A DNA stretch of 64,000 nucleotides from an uncultured Eggerthellaceae bacterium (GTDB lineage: Bacteria > Actinomycetota > Coriobacteriia > Coriobacteriales > Eggerthellaceae): contig CALUHI010000011.1 of assembly GCA_944320405.1 (NCBI GenBank), forward strand, positions 26,592-90,591, written 5' to 3'. This document shows positions 26,548-34,749 of the stretch, in pieces (positions within the stretch are counted from its first letter, which is position 1; each line of letters opens with the position of its first letter). The notes under the pieces are model-generated. The model was not told the origin of the DNA, searched no databases, and saw only the letters and a program-made list of their open reading frames with translations. Made by a program: the position numbers and the translations under genes.

Positions 26548-27330
26548 CTATCGCGCGATTTCGTTCACAGGTACGCAGACGCGCACCTTATCGCCGTACA
26601 GTGAGTTCACCTCTACGTCCACGCCGTAGATGTCGCTCACCAGCTGTTTGGTGATGACGTCTTTGGGGTCGCCGTAGGCGAACACGCGCCCGTCGTTGAT
26701 GACGAGCGTCTTGTCGGAATACAGAAACGCCTGGTCGGGCTGGTGCGTTGACTGCACGATTGACAACCCCTCGCGCGCCAGCTGCCGCACGCACGAAAGC
26801 ACGCGCACGGTGTTGCCGTAATCGAGCGCGCTGGTGGGCTCGTCCATGATGATGGTGCGCGCGTTTTGCGCCAGCGCGCGGGCGATCAGTACCAGCTGCT
26901 GCTCGCCGCCGGAGATCTGCGTGTAGGTGCGGTGCGCCAGATGCTCCACACCGATGCGTTCGAGCGCCGCGTAGGCGCGCTCGATGTGGCGCGGGCCGGG
27001 CGAGCGCAACATGCCCAGGTCGGTGCCGGTGCTCATCAACACGACGTCGAGCACCTCGTAGTCGTACACCGGCGCATGGGACTGCGGGATGTAGCTGATT
27101 TCGCGGGCGCGTTCTTTCACCGACAGCTGGCGCATGTCTTTCCCGTTGACGAAGATGCTGCCTTCGTAGCGGCTGTTCAGGCCCAGGATGCAGCGGAACA
27201 AGGTGGATTTGCCCACGCCGTTGGGGCCCAGCACGTTCACGAGCGTCGCATCGGGGATGGAAAGGCTGATGTCGTGAAGCACCTCGTGACGACCGTAGGA
27301 AAACGACAGGTTCTTGATCTCGATGCTCAT
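26548..27330 (-). CDS. Metal-complex ABC transporter ATPase (FecE-like)
   Basis: A 260-residue ABC ATPase. Walker A is VLGPNGVGKSTLF, the signature ISGGEQQLVLIARAL and Walker B IIMDEPTSALDYGN. It resembles FepC/FecE/BtuD. Its start lies four bases from the permease stop, so the two are probably co-translated. It powers import of the ligand held by the lipoprotein encoded next. Confidence 0.92.
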   Translation of the reverse strand: MSIEIKNLSFSYGRHEVLHDISLSIPDATLVNVLGPNGVGKSTLFRCILGLNSRYEGSIFVNGKDMRQLSVKERAREISYIPQSHAPVYDYEVLDVVLMSTGTDLGMLRSPGPRHIERAYAALERIGVEHLAHRTYTQISGGEQQLVLIARALAQNARTIIMDEPTSALDYGNTVRVLSCVRQLAREGLSIVQSTHQPDQAFLYSDKTLVINDGRVFAYGDPKDVITKQLVSDIYGVDVEVNSLYGDKVRVCVPVNEIAR

Positions 27331-27333
27331 CGG

Positions 27334-28419
27334 CTACACCTTCTTCTTCCGCGTGATCAGGTACAAGAAGAACGGCGCGCCGACGAATGCGGTCAGGATG
27401 CCGATGGGGATTTCCGAGGTAGATGCCAGGCGGGCGATGTTGTCGACAATAAGAAGGAAGCTTGCACCCAACAGCATGCTGGTGGGGATGAGCTTGCGGT
27501 AATCGCTGCCCACCATCATGCGGCACAAGTGCGGGATAACCAGGCCAACCCAGCCGATCATGCCCGATACCGCCACGCTGGCGGCGGTGGCAAGCGTGGC
27601 CGCCACGATGACCAGGATGCGCAGCCGCTTGGCGTTCACGCCCATGGTGGCTGCCTCGTCGTCGCCCATTGTGAGGATGTTGATGCGCCAACGCAGCGCG
27701 AACAGCACGATCACGCCCACGGCCATGGGGACGGACGCCAGCATGATGTTGGACATCTTGGCGCCGGTGAGGCTTCCCATCAGCCAATACGTGATGGCGG
27801 GCAGGTCGTCGGTGGGGTCGGCGACCAGTTTGGTGAATGAAACGCCCGCCGAGAACAGCGAGCTGATCATCGTGCCGGCAAGCACCGTCACCAAAATGCG
27901 GTTGCCCTTCGCGCGGCTGCTTACCAAAAGCACCAGCAGCACAGTCGCGATGGAGAAGGCGAACGCGGAAAGCGACACGCCGAATGCTGCCGATCCGGCA
28001 AGGATGGCAAGCGCCGCACCGAACGCCGCGCCCTGCGAGGCGCCCAGGATGTCGGGGGAGACCAGCGGGTTTTGGAACGTGCCCTGAAACGCCGCGCCTG
28101 CGGTTGCCAGGCAGCAGCCCACCATGATGGCGAGCACGATGCGCGGCAGGCGCACGTTGAAAAACAGGGTTGCCTGCTGGTCGGTCCAGAACTGATCGAT
28201 GGAGATGCCGGGAATCTGGTTGACCAGCATCGCGATGGCCTGGCCCGGTTCGATGGGGTAGCGTCCCAGCATCAGCGACACGCACACCGTAGCCACCAGG
28301 AAAACAGCAAGGCACACGATGATGACGCCTGCGCGGCGCGATGCCTTGCTGGGGGCGAGCGCCGGCGCCTTGGCGTCCTTCGCTGCTTCGACCCCTTTGC
28401 AGTGCGTGCTGTTTTCCAT
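27334..28419 (-). CDS. Metal-complex ABC transporter permease (FecCD family)
   Basis: A 361-residue FecCD/BtuC-type permease with about ten helices. Family blocks include LPRIVLAIMVGCCLATAGAAFQ, NPLVSPDILGASQGAAFGA and GWVGLVIPHLCRMMVGSDYR. The first 30 residues are a soluble extension. The promoter at 28467-28495 precedes it, so the three transport genes can be read apart from the DUF364 gene. Confidence 0.93.
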   Translation of the reverse strand: MENSTHCKGVEAAKDAKAPALAPSKASRRAGVIIVCLAVFLVATVCVSLMLGRYPIEPGQAIAMLVNQIPGISIDQFWTDQQATLFFNVRLPRIVLAIMVGCCLATAGAAFQGTFQNPLVSPDILGASQGAAFGAALAILAGSAAFGVSLSAFAFSIATVLLVLLVSSRAKGNRILVTVLAGTMISSLFSAGVSFTKLVADPTDDLPAITYWLMGSLTGAKMSNIMLASVPMAVGVIVLFALRWRINILTMGDDEAATMGVNAKRLRILVIVAATLATAASVAVSGMIGWVGLVIPHLCRMMVGSDYRKLIPTSMLLGASFLLIVDNIARLASTSEIPIGILTAFVGAPFFLYLITRKKKV

Positions 28420-28466
28420 ACTATCCCCAAATATAAATATACGGAAATAAGAATAAAACTAGGTAG

Positions 28467-28495
28467 AGTATAGCCATTCCGGAATAATATGCAAA
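28467..28495 (-). promoter_or_regulatory. Promoter with palindromic operator before the ABC permease
   Basis: Read leftwards, TTTGCA (28495-28490) and TATACT (28472-28467) are 17 bp apart. The spacer contains the 10-bp palindrome ATTCCGGAAT (28476-28485), a good place for a repressor. The surroundings are unusually AT-rich for this genome. A metal-responsive repressor is inferred from the operon's function. Confidence 0.5.
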
Positions 28496-28541
28496 CGCGA
28501 ATATTCGAACAGCTACGACTCGAGTGGTGATGCAGCGTGGT

Positions 28542-29414
28542 TTATTCGGTGAGCTTTTCCAGTGACAGCATTTGGATGGCTTCGCCGAACAGCTTCCCTG
28601 CACCGTTCTTCACGGCAAAGCGGGTCTTTTCCGGATCGCCCACGACGCTGCCAGCCAGCATGTCCACGCCCCACTTGAACAAGAACGGCGACATGACAAC
28701 GCTTGGCCCCACCATGATGGTGCGCGCGTTGGCGGTAAGATCCAGCAGGCGCGGCGCGGTCTTGTTGATGATGGTCACACCCGTGATGAACGCGAAGTCG
28801 GTGCCGGGCATGATGTATTCGCAGGCCGGGTCGGGCGTGTCGTCTTCCGAGGAAGGGTTGCGCTCGAGTACCGTGAGGTTCGCGTAGGCTTTGATGCGGT
28901 CGACGTGCGGGAAGTGCCCTACCACGGTCACGTTTTGGAGGCGTCCCGTTTCTGCTTCGGCTGCCTCAACGCGCGGACGCCACATCTCGAACGCGTCCAT
29001 CTTGCGGATGGTGCCGTCGGGCCGCTCGATGGGCTCGTCATACACAGCACCCAACGGATCCAGCAGCTCGGCGCGCGCGTACCAGGCGTTGAGCGCTGCC
29101 ACGCCCAACGTCGCCTCGGGGAAGTTCCACGATTTCGAAAGCTCGGCCACTTCGCGCAGCTGCATGCCGCGCATGTCCAGCGTGTAGCGTCGCGGTGCCC
29201 CGCCCGAGCACGTGAAGCTCACGCCCATGCCGCATTCCGCCTCCAGGTAGCTCCAATGGGTTCCCAGGCAGTAGTCCAGCACACGGACGTCATCAGGGAT
29301 TCCGTCGATCAGATGGTTGTAGAACCTCCACGGCGTATCGCGGCTTTCGGTGCCGGGATAGCAGATCGTCGTGTTTTCGGGATGGTCGGCGCGGCAGTGG
29401 TTGCGGCAGCTCAT
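28542..29414 (-). CDS. DUF4213/DUF364 heavy-metal chelation family protein
   Basis: A 290-residue protein of the DUF364 family (COG2014), usually found beside FecBCD-type importers and thought to bind or insert metal. The C-terminal Rossmann-like half includes VVGHFPHVDRIK, LTVLERNP and MPGTDFAFITGVTIINKT. The N-terminal part is Cys-rich (MSCRNHCRADH, LDYCLG, GVSFTCSGG). It is first in a four-gene metal uptake operon. Chemistry is not established. Confidence 0.83.
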   Translation of the reverse strand: MSCRNHCRADHPENTTICYPGTESRDTPWRFYNHLIDGIPDDVRVLDYCLGTHWSYLEAECGMGVSFTCSGGAPRRYTLDMRGMQLREVAELSKSWNFPEATLGVAALNAWYARAELLDPLGAVYDEPIERPDGTIRKMDAFEMWRPRVEAAEAETGRLQNVTVVGHFPHVDRIKAYANLTVLERNPSSEDDTPDPACEYIMPGTDFAFITGVTIINKTAPRLLDLTANARTIMVGPSVVMSPFLFKWGVDMLAGSVVGDPEKTRFAVKNGAGKLFGEAIQMLSLEKLTE

Positions 29415-29528
29415 GGACGGCTTCCTTTCCTCAAGCGGAGGTGCTCGTATCTACATTATTCACAGACACGAATCTTAGTAAAGAAGTATAATGCAGAAGC
29501 AAGGATAAACCAATGAAAAGGCGGGGGA

Positions 29529-30161
29529 ATGCTGTTCGTCCTGACGGGCGGGATACAAACGGGAAAAACGTGCTGGCTGGGACGCTTAGCGCGAAACCTT
29601 GCTGCTGAGGGCGTGCGGTGCGCGGGTGTGCTCGCGCCGGGCGTGTGGCGTTGCCGCGAAGCTGGTGACGTGCCTTCGGTGGAAGAGAGAGCCGCCGGCG
29701 CACCGGAGGGCTCGGCGTATGAGAAGCTCGGCATCGACAACGTATTGCTTCCCGGCGGTGAGTGCGTCGCCTTCGCTCGCCGTGCCGACCTTGCGTGGGA
29801 AGAAGGCAGCTATGACGAGGGGAGCCAGGCTGCTCGCGCGGGTTTGGGCTGGGCTATCGATGACGCGGCGATCGCGCGTGTGAACACCCACTTCGAGGAG
29901 TTGCGCGACGCGCCCAACACGCATCCTTCTCTGTTGATCGTCGATGAGTTGGGAAGGTTGGAACTTGCGCGCGGAGAAGGGCTTGTGGCGGCGATGGACA
30001 TTCTTGACGCCGGCCCGTCGGGCGCGTTTCCCGTTGCGCTTGTCGTGGTGCGCGCCGATCTGGTTCCTCTGGCGCGCGAGCGTTTCGAGCCTGTATGGGG
30101 TACCCTGGCTGTCATTTCCCCTGACGACAACGGTGAGCGCCTCCTTCGCGCTGCGCTTTAA
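29529..30161 (+). CDS. THEP1-like nucleoside-triphosphatase
   Basis: A 210-residue P-loop NTPase of the NTPase_1 (THEP1) family. Walker A is LTGGIQTGKTCWL and Walker B LLIVDELGRLEL. Proteins of this type are often beside DUF364 and FecBCD genes, as here, where it is divergent from the DUF364 gene. It may supply energy for metal handling, or act as a stand-alone NTPase. Spacing to the next gene is about 120 bp. Confidence 0.82.
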   Translation: MLFVLTGGIQTGKTCWLGRLARNLAAEGVRCAGVLAPGVWRCREAGDVPSVEERAAGAPEGSAYEKLGIDNVLLPGGECVAFARRADLAWEEGSYDEGSQAARAGLGWAIDDAAIARVNTHFEELRDAPNTHPSLLIVDELGRLELARGEGLVAAMDILDAGPSGAFPVALVVVRADLVPLARERFEPVWGTLAVISPDDNGERLLRAAL

Positions 30162-30284
30162 ACTATCCTTCAATTCAACATTGCAGGTGATCAGTGGGGA
30201 GCTTTGCGGTATTGTTCCATATGAACGAATTGCTTCCTTTGCGAAGCGCTGTGCATCAAGGCGACGATACCGGAGGTGCCGAAC

Positions 30285-31127
30285 ATGAGATGGGCGATCG
30301 TGACGGATTCAAGCTGCGACCTGCTTCCATCCCCGAACAACCAGGGGGAGGTGCGGTGCGGAAGCGTTCCGTTCGTCATTCGCGTGGGGGAGCGGGATTT
30401 CGTCGATGACGAAGCGCTCGACCTTCCCGAAATGGTAGACGCAATGGAACAGGAAGCTCATGCCAGCCACACGTCGTGCCCTTCGCCTGAGGCGTGGCTG
30501 AAACAGTTCGAACAGGCTGATTGCATCGTCGCGATAACCATTTCGTCACAGCTTTCCGGCAGCATGAACAGCGCGCGCGTGGCAAGGGACATGGCAAAGC
30601 AAGCCGACCCAAACAAGAAGATCGCCGTGGTCGACTCCCGCTCAACCGGCCCCGAACTGGTTCTGTGCGTGCAAGAGATTCTGCGCCTGATCAGGGAAGG
30701 GAAGGCTTTCCAAGACGTCGTGTCTTACGCCGAATCGTTCTTCCGCAAGGCCCAGATCGCATTCGCCCTCTGCTCGTTCGACAACCTGATCAAGAACGGC
30801 CGTTTGGGCAAGGTGGCAGGTTTTTTGGCGAAGAAGCTGAAGCTGTGGGGAATCGGGATCGGCTCGGAAGAGGGCGAGATCGAGGTCGTCGGCAAAGTCC
30901 GCGGCCAGAAGAAGGCCTTGGCACGACTGCTCGCCGACATGCACGAGCGGGGTTTCCAAGGAGGAAAGGCCGCCATCAGCCACTGCCTCAACCCGTCATT
31001 TGCGATGGAGCTGAAAGAGCGGATCGTCGAGACGTGGCCGGGAACCGCTGTCGAGGTGATGTCGACAAGGGGTTTGTGCGGATACTACGCTGAACGAGGC
31101 GGGGTCATCGTCAGCTTCGTTGGATAA
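30285..31127 (+). CDS. DegV family fatty-acid-binding protein
   Basis: A 280-residue protein that begins AIVTDSSCDLLP, the DegV signature. DegV/FakB proteins hold a fatty acid so FakA can phosphorylate it. Also present are ISSQLSGSMNSAR and NLIKNGRLGKVAG, which line the lipid pocket. The ATG at 30285 has GGAGG eight bases upstream and is preferred to GTG at 30276. No fakA is seen here. A second, distant DegV paralogue is at 37788. Confidence 0.9.
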   Translation: MRWAIVTDSSCDLLPSPNNQGEVRCGSVPFVIRVGERDFVDDEALDLPEMVDAMEQEAHASHTSCPSPEAWLKQFEQADCIVAITISSQLSGSMNSARVARDMAKQADPNKKIAVVDSRSTGPELVLCVQEILRLIREGKAFQDVVSYAESFFRKAQIAFALCSFDNLIKNGRLGKVAGFLAKKLKLWGIGIGSEEGEIEVVGKVRGQKKALARLLADMHERGFQGGKAAISHCLNPSFAMELKERIVETWPGTAVEVMSTRGLCGYYAERGGVIVSFVG

Positions 31128-31188
31128 CCTGGCGGGAGCCGCACCTGTTGCGATAGCTTTCGACCGCGTTCGCAGGCAGCCCCTGCGC

Positions 31189-31194
31189 TACAAT
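31189..31194 (+). promoter_or_regulatory. Candidate -10 element close to the fumarase start
   Basis: TACAAT ends seven bases before the ATG at 31202, and there is no purine-rich ribosome binding site between. This spacing suggests a leaderless mRNA, which is common in Actinomycetota. No clear -35 is seen. Confidence 0.4.
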
Positions 31195-31201
31195 ATCCGT
31201 T

Positions 31202-32752
31202 ATGGATACCATCATCACGAAACAGGCGGTGGCGACCGCCGTATACGAAGCAATTCCCCAGCTGGCATGCGAGCTTCCTGCTGACATTCTGGCAGGCCTG
31301 CAGGCGGCCCTCGAGCGCGAGGAGGCCCCGCGTGGGCGCGCGGTGCTGCAGCAGCTGGTGGAAAACGCGCATATCGCCAAAACGGATCATGTTCCCATCT
31401 GCCAGGACACCGGCACGGTGTGGGTGAGCCTGGAGGTTGGCCCCGGCGTGCTCGTGCCCGCCGACGTGTTCGCGAATGTGAACAACGCCGTGGCGCGCGC
31501 TTACGACGAAGCGCGTCTGCGCAAGTCGGTTGTGCGTGACGCCATCCTCGACCGCACGAACACGGGCGACAATACGCCGGCGTTCTGCGACATCCACCCC
31601 GTGGACGAACCGGGTGTTGCCCGCCTGCGCATCATGCTGAAGGGCGGCGGGTCGGACAACGCCAGCCGTGTGGTCATGCTGCCGCCGGGAGCGGGACGTG
31701 CGGGCATCGTCGAAGAAGTCGTGAAATGCGTGCGAGAAAAAGGCGCCAACGCCTGCCCGCCGCTTGTCACCGGCATCGGCATCGGCGGTACGTTCGACAA
31801 AGTCGCAGGCCTTGCGAAGCGCGCGCTCATGCGCCCGCTGGATGAACCCGCCGAAACCGAAGACGTCCGTGAGCTCGAAGAGGAGCTGCTTGAGGCCATC
31901 AACGCCACGGGAGTGGGACCGGGTGGTATCGGTGGCGCGACTGCCGCGCTTGGTGTACGCGTTGCGACCGCCCCTTGCCACATTGCCGCGCTGCCGCTGG
32001 CCATCAACATGGGTTGCAGCGCGATGAGGCGCGCGACGGTTGACCTTGCGGTTCAACTTGCGGGGGCGTCCGCAGAGCCCGTCGGGGATTCCGCGACGCG
32101 CCGCTCCGCTGCTCAGGATCCTTCGGATCCTTCGTGCGCTGCGCTACTGCAATCAGATGAAATAATAGATGGTGTGCAGACGGTCGCTCCATCCCCGACG
32201 GGCTCCGCGGACGCTAACGATGCTGTTCGCCTTACTCTTCCGCTTGACCGCGCCCAGTTGCGCGGGCTCAAGGCGGGGCAGGCGTGCTTGCTTTCGGGGC
32301 CGATGTACACGTTGCGCGATGCGGGGCATATGCGCCTGATGGAAGAGCTTGCCGAAAACGGCGGCGTGCTGCCGTACGGCCTTGATGGCCAGGCCATCTT
32401 CTACGCGGGGCCCACGCCTGCGGCGGCTGGGCGGCCGTTTGGCGCTGTCGGTCCCACGACGGCGTCCCGCATGGACTTTGCCGCACCGGCGCTCCATCGC
32501 GCTGGCATTGCGGCCACGATAGGCAAGGGGCATCGCAGCGCTGAGGTTCGCGCGGCGTGCGCCGAAACCGATTCCGTTTATTTCGTGGCATGCGGCGGGG
32601 CCGCGGCGTTGCTGGCGCGTTGCGTGGCATCATCGGAGACGGTTGCGTATGCGGATCTGGGCACCGAGGCCCTGCGCCGCATCGAAGTTGAGGACTTCCC
32701 GGTGTTCGTCGGCGTGGACACCGAAGGTAAAGACGTTTACGAGATCGTCTAG
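31202..32752 (+). CDS. Class I fumarate hydratase (fused alpha-beta) carrying an in-frame repeat
   Basis: A 516-residue iron-sulfur fumarase that interconverts fumarate and malate. Residues 1-285 are the alpha part, with cluster cysteines in VPICQDTGTVW, NACPPLVTGIGIGG and APCHIAALPLAINMGCSAMRR. Residues about 345-516 are the beta part (RLTLPLDRAQLRGLKAGQ onwards, with GPTTASRMD). Residues 289-338, in the linker, are encoded by the 149-nt element B. The linker is unlikely to be structured, so the enzyme should still fold. Class I enzymes are oxygen-sensitive, fitting an anaerobe. Confidence 0.93.
   Translation: MDTIITKQAVATAVYEAIPQLACELPADILAGLQAALEREEAPRGRAVLQQLVENAHIAKTDHVPICQDTGTVWVSLEVGPGVLVPADVFANVNNAVARAYDEARLRKSVVRDAILDRTNTGDNTPAFCDIHPVDEPGVARLRIMLKGGGSDNASRVVMLPPGAGRAGIVEEVVKCVREKGANACPPLVTGIGIGGTFDKVAGLAKRALMRPLDEPAETEDVRELEEELLEAINATGVGPGGIGGATAALGVRVATAPCHIAALPLAINMGCSAMRRATVDLAVQLAGASAEPVGDSATRRSAAQDPSDPSCAALLQSDEIIDGVQTVAPSPTGSADANDAVRLTLPLDRAQLRGLKAGQACLLSGPMYTLRDAGHMRLMEELAENGGVLPYGLDGQAIFYAGPTPAAAGRPFGAVGPTTASRMDFAAPALHRAGIAATIGKGHRSAEVRAACAETDSVYFVACGGAAALLARCVASSETVAYADLGTEALRRIEVEDFPVFVGVDTEGKDVYEIV
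32066..32214 (+). repeat. In-frame inverted-repeat element, copy B
   Basis: A 149-nt insert in the fumarase linker. Left arm 32066-32089 (begins GCGTCCGCAGAG, ends GTCGGGGAT) and right arm 32191-32214 pair at 23 of 24 positions. The 101-nt core (32090-32190) differs from copy A at only 6 bases, all changing amino acids. The hairpin AGGATCC-TTC-GGATCCT lies at 32115-32131. The left arm begins on a codon boundary, as in copy A, and both copies are followed by T. Confidence 0.9.
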
Positions 32753-32788
32753 GCGAACACCGCCTGGGTATTATTCGGAAGAGGAACC

Positions 32789-33559
32789 GTGTCGGACGGC
32801 ATCGAAAACATCGCGGCATCGCATCGCGGGCTGTTCATCACCTTCGAGGGGGGCGATGGCGCGGGCAAATCCACGCACATCCGCTTCCTTTCCGAAGCGC
32901 TGCGCGTTCATGGGTGCGAGGTCGTCAGCCTGCGCGAGCCGGGCGGCACGCGCATTGGCGAGAAGCTGCGCGAGGTGCTTTTGGACCCCCGCAACGACGA
33001 TCTGTCCGACCAGGCCGAGCTTCTCGTGTTCGAGGCGGCGCGTGCGCAGATCGTGGCCGAGGTCATCAAGCCGGCGCTCGACCGCGGGGCGGTGGTGCTG
33101 TGCGACCGCTTCACCGATTCCACGGTGGCCTACCAGGCGTACGGGCGCGGCCTGTCGCTTGACTTCGTCCGTCGCGCCAACGAGTTCGCCTGCCAGGGCA
33201 TCGTGCCCGACCGCACCATCTTGCTGACCGCAGGAGGGTCTTCCGCCAGCATCAAACGCGCTACGCGCCGCGGCGCCGACCGCATGGAGCGCAGCGGGCA
33301 GGAGTTCTTCGAGCGCGTGGCCGCCGGCTTCCGCGATGCGGCCGAGCGTGAACCTGATCGCATTCGCGTGGTGGAAAGCTCGGGCGCGCATGCCGATACG
33401 GCGCGTGCGGTGTTTAGGGGGCTTTCCGATCTGTTCCCCTGGATGGCAGACGAGTCGCAGTGCGACGATGCGTACTTTTCCCTGATCAACCGTCGTCCCG
33501 CACGCAAGGGTGCTGACGGCAAGCGCTCTGGCGGCAAGCACGGCAAGCGGGGTGCCTGA
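32789..33559 (+). CDS. tmk: Thymidylate kinase
   Basis: A 256-residue dTMP kinase. The P-loop is FEGGDGAGKSTHIRFL, with LREPGGTRIGEKLRE and the DR motif LCDRFTDSTVAYQAYGRG. The last 40 residues are a basic tail. The start is a GTG. It is followed by holB and ricT, the common tmk-holB-ricT order of Gram-positive bacteria. It acts downstream of ThyX, which is elsewhere in the window. Confidence 0.95.
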   Translation: MSDGIENIAASHRGLFITFEGGDGAGKSTHIRFLSEALRVHGCEVVSLREPGGTRIGEKLREVLLDPRNDDLSDQAELLVFEAARAQIVAEVIKPALDRGAVVLCDRFTDSTVAYQAYGRGLSLDFVRRANEFACQGIVPDRTILLTAGGSSASIKRATRRGADRMERSGQEFFERVAAGFRDAAEREPDRIRVVESSGAHADTARAVFRGLSDLFPWMADESQCDDAYFSLINRRPARKGADGKRSGGKHGKRGA

Positions 33560-33561
33560 TC

Positions 33562-34734
33562 GTGGCAGATGCGTTTGAGAACATCTTAGGCCAGCCGAAG
33601 GTCCGCGAGTTTTTGCGCGCCAGCGTGGTGGGCGAGCGCGTGAGCCATGCCTACCTGTTCGTGGGGCCCACCGGCTCCAACAAGATGACGGCGGCATATG
33701 CGTTGGCCCAGGCGCTTATCTGCCCGAAGGGGCCGAAGGGGCCGCGCGGCGGTCAATGCGGCGCCTGCGACGCGTGCGGGCGCATCATGCGCCGCAAGCA
33801 TCCCGATGTCGTGCTGCTGCAACCCGAGGGCGCGCACGGCTATCTGGTCGATCAGGTGCGCGAGATCATCGCGGCGGCAAACCTGGCACCCATCCAGGCA
33901 AAGCGCAAGGTCTATATCGTGGACGAGGCCGACCGCCTGAGCATCCAAGCTGCCAACGCCTTCCTCAAAACACTGGAAGAACCTCCCGCCGACGTGGTGT
34001 TCATCCTTTTGGCGCGCATGCGCGAGGGCGTGCTTCCCACCATCGCGTCGCGCTGCCAGGTGGTGCCGTTTCGGCACATCCCGGCAAGCGAGGCGGCGGG
34101 CATCCTGGCGCAGAACACCGGCGCGTCGCTGGAGAAGTGCCGCATCGCCATCGAGTCGTGCGGCGGGTCCATCACCCGCGCGGTCGACTTCCTGAAGTCA
34201 AACGAGCGCCTGGCGTTTCGCACGCGCGTGCTGGAAGCCATGGAGATGCTGCGCAACGCCGACGACTGGGACATCCTATGCACCGCGCGCGATCTGGTGG
34301 TGCTTTCCAAGGCGCCGCTTGATGTGGTCCGCGCCGAGCAGGAGGAAGAGCTTGCCAAAAACGCCGATTTCCTGGCGAAGTCGGCCATTCGTCAGATAGA
34401 GGCGCGCAACAAGCGCGCGCTGTCGGCGAAGTCCCTCGAGGCGCTCAGCCAGCTGACGTCAATCGCGTCGTCGTGGCTGCGCGATGTGCTGGCCATCTGC
34501 GCCGAAACGCCGGAGCTGGTCATCAACGTGGATGCCCGCGGAGCGCTCGAAGACGCCGCCTACGCCACCGACGAGGCGCGTGTTGCCGAGGCGTTGGCCG
34601 CTGTGCGCCGCTGCAACAGGGCGATCTCCTATAATGTATCGCCAGAAACATGCATCGACGGATTGCTGCTTGAGGTGCGCGAAGCGCTGTACGCGCCGCG
34701 CGGCACGCAGGCGGCGCCGTCGCGATTCCGATAA
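33562..34734 (+). CDS. holB: DNA polymerase III clamp-loader subunit delta'
   Basis: A 390-residue AAA+ protein. It has a four-Cys zinc module (QCGACDACGRIMRRKHPD; first Cys pair then a later pair), DEADRLSIQAANAFLKTLEEPP, and the clamp-loader SRC motif in IASRCQVV. The P-loop is altered (GPTGSNKMT in place of GxxGxGKT), so ATP binding is doubtful, as in other delta' subunits. Begins with GTG two bases after tmk. Confidence 0.9.
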   Translation: MADAFENILGQPKVREFLRASVVGERVSHAYLFVGPTGSNKMTAAYALAQALICPKGPKGPRGGQCGACDACGRIMRRKHPDVVLLQPEGAHGYLVDQVREIIAAANLAPIQAKRKVYIVDEADRLSIQAANAFLKTLEEPPADVVFILLARMREGVLPTIASRCQVVPFRHIPASEAAGILAQNTGASLEKCRIAIESCGGSITRAVDFLKSNERLAFRTRVLEAMEMLRNADDWDILCTARDLVVLSKAPLDVVRAEQEEELAKNADFLAKSAIRQIEARNKRALSAKSLEALSQLTSIASSWLRDVLAICAETPELVINVDARGALEDAAYATDEARVAEALAAVRRCNRAISYNVSPETCIDGLLLEVREALYAPRGTQAAPSRFR

Positions 34735-34749
34735 AAGCGAGGTTTGCAT

